This document shows positions 60,440 to 64,000 of a stretch of 64,000 nt of DNA, piece after piece. Location of the stretch: the NCBI RefSeq assembly GCF_002111595.1, contig NZ_LUTN01000004.1, forward strand, positions 186,001 through 250,000, written 5' to 3'. Source of the stretch: Lonsdalea britannica (lineage in GTDB: Bacteria; Pseudomonadota; Gammaproteobacteria; Enterobacterales; Enterobacteriaceae). The translations under genes were made by a program, and so were the position numbers. Under the pieces are notes generated by a model, which did no database searches, was not told where the DNA came from, and worked only from the letters and a program-made list of their open reading frames with translations. Numbering within the stretch: position 1 is the stretch's first letter; the number at the start of each line of letters is the position of its first letter.

Positions 60440-61261
60440 ATGCTGTTAGCGCATATTTCAGATACGCATTTTCGTCATCAGGGACAAAAGCTGTATGGAT
60501 TCATTGATGTCAATGCGGCCAACGCGGACGTGGTTTCCCAGCTCAACGCGCTGAGGGAACGACCGGACGCGGTGATCGTCAGCGGCGACATCGTCAACTG
60601 CGGCCAGGCGGCGGAATATCGCATGGCGCGCCAGACGCTGGGGGCGCTGGACTACCCGCTGTACCTCATCCCCGGCAATCACGATGACAAAACCTATTTT
60701 CAGGAATACCTGCACGCGATCTGCCCGCAGATCGGCTTCGATCCGCAAAATATCCGTTACGCCATCGACGACTACCCGCTACGCCTGCTGTTTATCGACT
60801 CGAGCCAGGCTGGATCGTCTAAAGGATGGCTGACGGAAGCGACATTGCGCTGGCTGGAAGAGCAGCTCAGCCTCGACGACAAGCCTACCGCTATTTTTAT
60901 GCATCACCCGCCGCTGGCGCTGGGATCCGCTCAAATGGATCAGATCGCCTGTGAAAACGGGCACCGTCTGCTGGCGCTTATCGAGCGCTTCCCGGCCCTT
61001 GTCAGGGTTTTCTGCGGCCATAACCACTGCATGATCTTCACCCACTATCGTCAGGCGATTATCGCGACGATCCCCGGAACGGTGCATCAGGTGCCTTACC
61101 ATCATGAAGATGCGCGCCCTTATTACGATATGTCGCCCGCCGCCTGTCTGATGCACCGTCTGGTGGACCATCAGCTGGTCAGCTACCTGCATCCGCTGTC
61201 GCACTATGCCGGACCGTGGCTGTATAACGCGGCCATCAGCTGCCCGATGGATGACGCGTGA
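60440..61261 (+). CDS. gpdQ: Glycerophosphodiesterase GpdQ
   Basis: A 273-residue cytoplasmic calcineurin-like metallophosphoesterase that hydrolyses glycerophosphodiesters. It matches the enterobacterial GpdQ enzyme nearly end to end. Metal ligands are visible at D8 and H10 (ISDTHF), D50 (VSGDIVN), N80 and H81 (PGNHDD), H156 (FMHHPPL) and H194, H196 (CGHNH). It sits between the importer's permease and ATPase genes, so uptake and hydrolysis are linked. The stop overlaps the next ATG (TGATG). Confidence 0.93.
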   Translation: MLLAHISDTHFRHQGQKLYGFIDVNAANADVVSQLNALRERPDAVIVSGDIVNCGQAAEYRMARQTLGALDYPLYLIPGNHDDKTYFQEYLHAICPQIGFDPQNIRYAIDDYPLRLLFIDSSQAGSSKGWLTEATLRWLEEQLSLDDKPTAIFMHHPPLALGSAQMDQIACENGHRLLALIERFPALVRVFCGHNHCMIFTHYRQAIIATIPGTVHQVPYHHEDARPYYDMSPAACLMHRLVDHQLVSYLHPLSHYAGPWLYNAAISCPMDDA

Positions 61262-62346
61262 TGAGCCTGATACGACTACAGAACCTCGGCAAACGCTTCG
61301 AGGGTAAACCGGCGCTGAAGTCGGTCTCCTTAGAGATCGCCTCCGGCGAGTTTCTGGTGCTGGTCGGCCCTTCCGGCTGCGGAAAAAGTACGCTGCTGCG
61401 GCTGCTGGCCGGTCTGGAAAGCGCCAGCGAGGGCCATATTTGGCTTGAGGGAGAGGATGTCACCGCCACGTCGCCGCGGGAGCGTAATTTCGCCATGATT
61501 TTCCAGAACTACGCGCTGTTTCCTCATTTAACGGTCAGAGACAACATCACCTTCGGTATGCGAATACGCCGTGAGCCCAAGGCGACGCGACAGGCACGAT
61601 TGGACGAAGCGGTCCGCTTGCTGCAACTGGAGGCCGTACTAGACCGAAAACCGGGCCGACTGTCGGGCGGACAACGTCAACGGGTCGCCATGGCGCGCGC
61701 TATCGTTCGCAACCCACGTCTGTTTCTGATGGATGAGCCGCTGTCGAATCTGGATGCGCGTCTGCGCACCGATGTCCGGGACGGCATCATGGCGCTGCAT
61801 CGCCAGTTAAAAACCAGCACGGTTTATGTCACGCATGATCAAATCGAAGCGATGACGATGGCCGACCGCATTGCGGTGATGGATCGCGGCGAGCTACAAC
61901 AGGTCGGCACCCCGGAACAGCTTTACGCTTATCCCGCCAATGTGTTTGTCGCTGGGTTTATCGGTTCTCCCGCCATGAATCTGGTCCGACTTTCCTGTCA
62001 CAACGGCAACGTCGCACTGGATGAAGGCACGCTAACGCTTCCCACGCACGCCGCTCAGATCCCCGAGATCGTTTTCGGCGTACGACCGGAACACCTCACC
62101 GATCACCCCGAGCACGGCATTCATACCTTTCAGTTGGCTGGGCGTATCACGCAGCGAGAGCTGCTGGGTGGTGAGTACTTGCTTCACGTAGAGACCGCCA
62201 TCGGCATGCTGCGCTACTGCCGTAAAAATCGGGGCGACGTTCCCGAACGCGGCGACCCCGTCCGTCTCGGCATCGAGTCTACCGATATTCATCTTTTTAA
62301 TGCCGCTACCGGGCAAAACTTATTCCAGGAGATTCCCCATGCGTAG
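61261..62346 (+). CDS. ABC transporter ATP-binding protein, UgpC type
   Basis: A 361-residue ATPase of the UgpC/MalK group. It has Walker A GPSGCGKSTLLRL (about residues 36-48), signature LSGGQRQRVAMARAI, Walker B LFLMDEPLSNLDA, the switch histidine YVTHDQIEAMTMAD, and a C-terminal MalK-type OB (TOBE) domain from about 235. The start is ATG 61261, coupled to the gpdQ stop; a GTG at 61258 is possible. It overlaps the binding-protein gene by 8 bp. Confidence 0.93.
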   Translation: MSLIRLQNLGKRFEGKPALKSVSLEIASGEFLVLVGPSGCGKSTLLRLLAGLESASEGHIWLEGEDVTATSPRERNFAMIFQNYALFPHLTVRDNITFGMRIRREPKATRQARLDEAVRLLQLEAVLDRKPGRLSGGQRQRVAMARAIVRNPRLFLMDEPLSNLDARLRTDVRDGIMALHRQLKTSTVYVTHDQIEAMTMADRIAVMDRGELQQVGTPEQLYAYPANVFVAGFIGSPAMNLVRLSCHNGNVALDEGTLTLPTHAAQIPEIVFGVRPEHLTDHPEHGIHTFQLAGRITQRELLGGEYLLHVETAIGMLRYCRKNRGDVPERGDPVRLGIESTDIHLFNAATGQNLFQEIPHA

Positions 62347-63646
62347 TTTTAAAATGCTGGCGTTCGGACTGGCGATGTCATTCACCGACGGCGCACTGGC
62401 CAAACAAAACATTGATTTCATGTTTCCTGCGCCGGTCGACGGCAAATTGACGATGGAAATGACCCGCATTATCCGGGATTTTAACCAGTCGCAGCAGGAG
62501 GTAGAGGTGCGCGGCATCTTCACTGGCAATTACGACACCACCAAAATCAAAGCGGAAGCGGCGGCTAAGGCCGGGCAACCGCCCGCGTTGGTCATCATGT
62601 CAGCCAACTTCACCACCGATCTGGCGCTGAAGCAGGAAATATTGCCGATGGACGAACTGTTCAAATTTGGCGATCGCAAAGCCTCTGCGTTCCTGCACAG
62701 CGAGTTCTGGCCCGCCATGCATCGGAATGCTCAGGTGATGGGCGTCACTTATGCCATCCCGTTCCATAACTCGACGCCGATTCTGTATTACAACAAAACC
62801 CTGTTCGAACAGGCCGGTATCAAACAACCGCCGCAGACCTGGCAGGAGATGCGGGAGATCGCTCAGAAGTTGACGGACCAGAGTAAAGGCCAATGGGGGA
62901 TCATGCTGCCCTCCACCAACGACGACTACGGTGCCTGGTTACTCTCGGCGCTGACGCGCGCCAACGGCGGTCAGTACTTTAATCCGGACTACCCCGGCGA
63001 GGTTTACTACAACGCGCCCTCGACGATAGGCGCGCTCCGCTTTTGGCAGAACCTGATTTATCGCGACAAGGTGATGCCGTCCGGCGTGCTTAACTCCAAA
63101 CAAATCAGTGCGGCGTTCTTCTCCGGTAAGTTGGGAATGGCGATGCTGAGCACCGGTGCGCTCGGTTTCATGCGGGACAACAGTCAGAACTTCGAACTGG
63201 GCGTGGCGATGTTGCCAGCGCACCTGCAGCGTGCGGTGCCGATCGGCGGCGGCAGTTTGGTGAGTTTCAAAGGTATTTCGGAAGAGCAGAAAAAAGCAGC
63301 CTACCAGTTCCTGACCTATCTGGTCAGTCCGCAGGTTAATGGCCGTTGGAGCCGCTTTACTGGCTACTTCTCGCCACGTAAAGCCGCCTATGAGACGCCG
63401 GAAATGAAAGCTTATCTGGCAGCAGATCCACATGCCGAAACGGCGCTGCAGCAGCTAACCTATGCTCATCCGTGGTATGCCACTTACGAAACGGTGGCGG
63501 TTCGCAAAGCCATGGAAAATCAGCTAGCGGCCGTGGTGAACAGCGAGAAGGTCACGCCGCAGGACGCCGCTAATAATGCGCAGCGGGAGGCGGATAGCCT
63601 GATGAAGCCCTACGTGGACCAAACCGCTTTAGAAGACGTGAAGTAA
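62339..63646 (+). CDS. Extracellular solute-binding protein, UgpB type
   Basis: A 435-residue periplasmic binding protein of the family-1 type. The signal peptide ends near GALA (residue 21). It carries typical parts: GIFTGNYDTTKIKAEAAAKA, PFHNSTPILYYNKTLFEQAG and ISEEQKKAAYQFLTYLVSP. It delivers the ligand to the UgpA/UgpE-type permeases. Gene order and the presence of GpdQ point to a glycerophosphodiester such as glycerophosphocholine or glycerol-3-phosphate, but the substrate is inferred. Confidence 0.92.
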   Translation: MRSFKMLAFGLAMSFTDGALAKQNIDFMFPAPVDGKLTMEMTRIIRDFNQSQQEVEVRGIFTGNYDTTKIKAEAAAKAGQPPALVIMSANFTTDLALKQEILPMDELFKFGDRKASAFLHSEFWPAMHRNAQVMGVTYAIPFHNSTPILYYNKTLFEQAGIKQPPQTWQEMREIAQKLTDQSKGQWGIMLPSTNDDYGAWLLSALTRANGGQYFNPDYPGEVYYNAPSTIGALRFWQNLIYRDKVMPSGVLNSKQISAAFFSGKLGMAMLSTGALGFMRDNSQNFELGVAMLPAHLQRAVPIGGGSLVSFKGISEEQKKAAYQFLTYLVSPQVNGRWSRFTGYFSPRKAAYETPEMKAYLAADPHAETALQQLTYAHPWYATYETVAVRKAMENQLAAVVNSEKVTPQDAANNAQREADSLMKPYVDQTALEDVK

Positions 63647-63720
63647 GCTTTTGGGCGCCAGAGCGCGGCAACCCGAGGGAGGCAACTCCGTGACGACTAA
63701 CAGGTCACGGAGTTGCGGTA

Positions 63721-64000
63721 TCAGCGCACGCGATCGCCCGCGCCTTTCCCCACCACGGTGAGGAGCAAATAGCGAAAATAGTGTTTCACCGTCATGGTCT
63801 GAATCATTCGCTGATCCCATTCTGCCAACGTCTGCGGCGTAGACATGTCGATGGCATTAATCTGCGCCAACCCGGTAATGCCGGGCAGGACCTCGAATAC
63901 GCCACGAGACTGCCGTTCGTCGATGAGTTCCTGCTGGTTAAACAAACAGGGGCGAGGCCCCACCAGACTCATCTCGCCGCGAGCCACATTAATCAGCTGC
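63721..64000 (-). CDS. Sugar transferase (WbaP/WcaJ type), N-terminus beyond window
   Basis: The last 92 codons of a membrane glycosyl-1-phosphate transferase that starts surface polysaccharide synthesis on undecaprenyl phosphate. Visible is the Bac_transf motif QLINVARGEMSLVGPRPCLF, followed by GVFEVLPGITGLAQINAIDM. The gene starts outside the right edge, leftward transcribed. The end (GKGAGDRVR) is hydrophilic. It converges on the binding-protein gene, and a surface polysaccharide cluster probably continues to the right. Confidence 0.85.
   Translation of the reverse strand, partial: QLINVARGEMSLVGPRPCLFNQQELIDERQSRGVFEVLPGITGLAQINAIDMSTPQTLAEWDQRMIQTMTVKHYFRYLLLTVVGKGAGDRVR

Overview
The window looks like a chromosome segment of a gamma-proteobacterium of the order Enterobacterales, most likely the soft-rot/plant-associated family Pectobacteriaceae (Dickeya, Pectobacterium, Brenneria, Lonsdalea). 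The basis is the enterobacterial gene neighbourhoods (cysZ-cysK-ptsH-ptsI-crr; grpE/nadK-recN-bamE/rnfH-ratA/smpB-ssrA; acs near yjcE and ghxP), the protein sequences, and the fairly GC-rich coding style of the backbone. The genus is inference; no 16S rRNA gene is present.

Layout. 1-7.5 kb: ribB (cut by the left edge) with its FMN riboswitch, ubiK, zipA, cysZ, cysK, then the PTS operon ptsH-ptsI-crr. 7.9-13.3 kb: a CpxAR-type two-component pair divergent from macA-macB, with macB frameshifted. 13.3-19.9 kb: cysM, yfeX, yfeY, ypeA, hemF (frameshifted), a YaiI/YqxD protein, talA, nudK. 20-24.2 kb: a LysR regulator divergent from an uncharacterised operon (MFS transporter, large FAD/NAD(P)-binding protein, tautomerase). 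24.3-31.7 kb: mntH, grpE, nadK, recN, bamE, rnfH-ratA, smpB and the tmRNA gene ssrA.

31.7-39.7 kb: a genomic island inserted at the 3' end of ssrA. It carries a P4/CP4-57-type tyrosine integrase, a Ner/Nlp-type repressor gene (frameshifted), a hairpin-rich stretch, a second integrase-like gene, a decayed YfjJ/inovirus-Gp2 fragment, and an AT-rich type I-A (Ec78/Ec83-like) retron: a well-resolved msr-msd RNA, a reverse transcriptase with YADD and NAxxH motifs, a PtuA-type ATPase and a PtuB-type HNH nuclease in overlapping frames. Paired TTAGGYACC repeats spaced 12 bp apart mark both island ends and a third, remnant end, which points to a second, mostly deleted element in tandem.

39.9-64 kb: mltB, a D-Ala-D-Ala ligase gene (frameshifted), an acetyltransferase, nifJ, an L,D-transpeptidase, ydiK, a small PAS-like protein, acs, yjcE, ghxP, an LpxL/LpxP acyltransferase, a glycerophosphodiester uptake operon (two permeases, GpdQ, ATPase, binding protein) behind a candidate Pho box, and the 3' end of a sugar-transferase gene cut by the right edge.

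Five genes (macB, hemF, the FAD gene, the ner-like gene and ddl) each carry a reading-frame break that one missing base would explain. Several are conserved housekeeping genes, so assembly or base-calling error is as likely as real gene loss. The retron island is the most notable accessory system.
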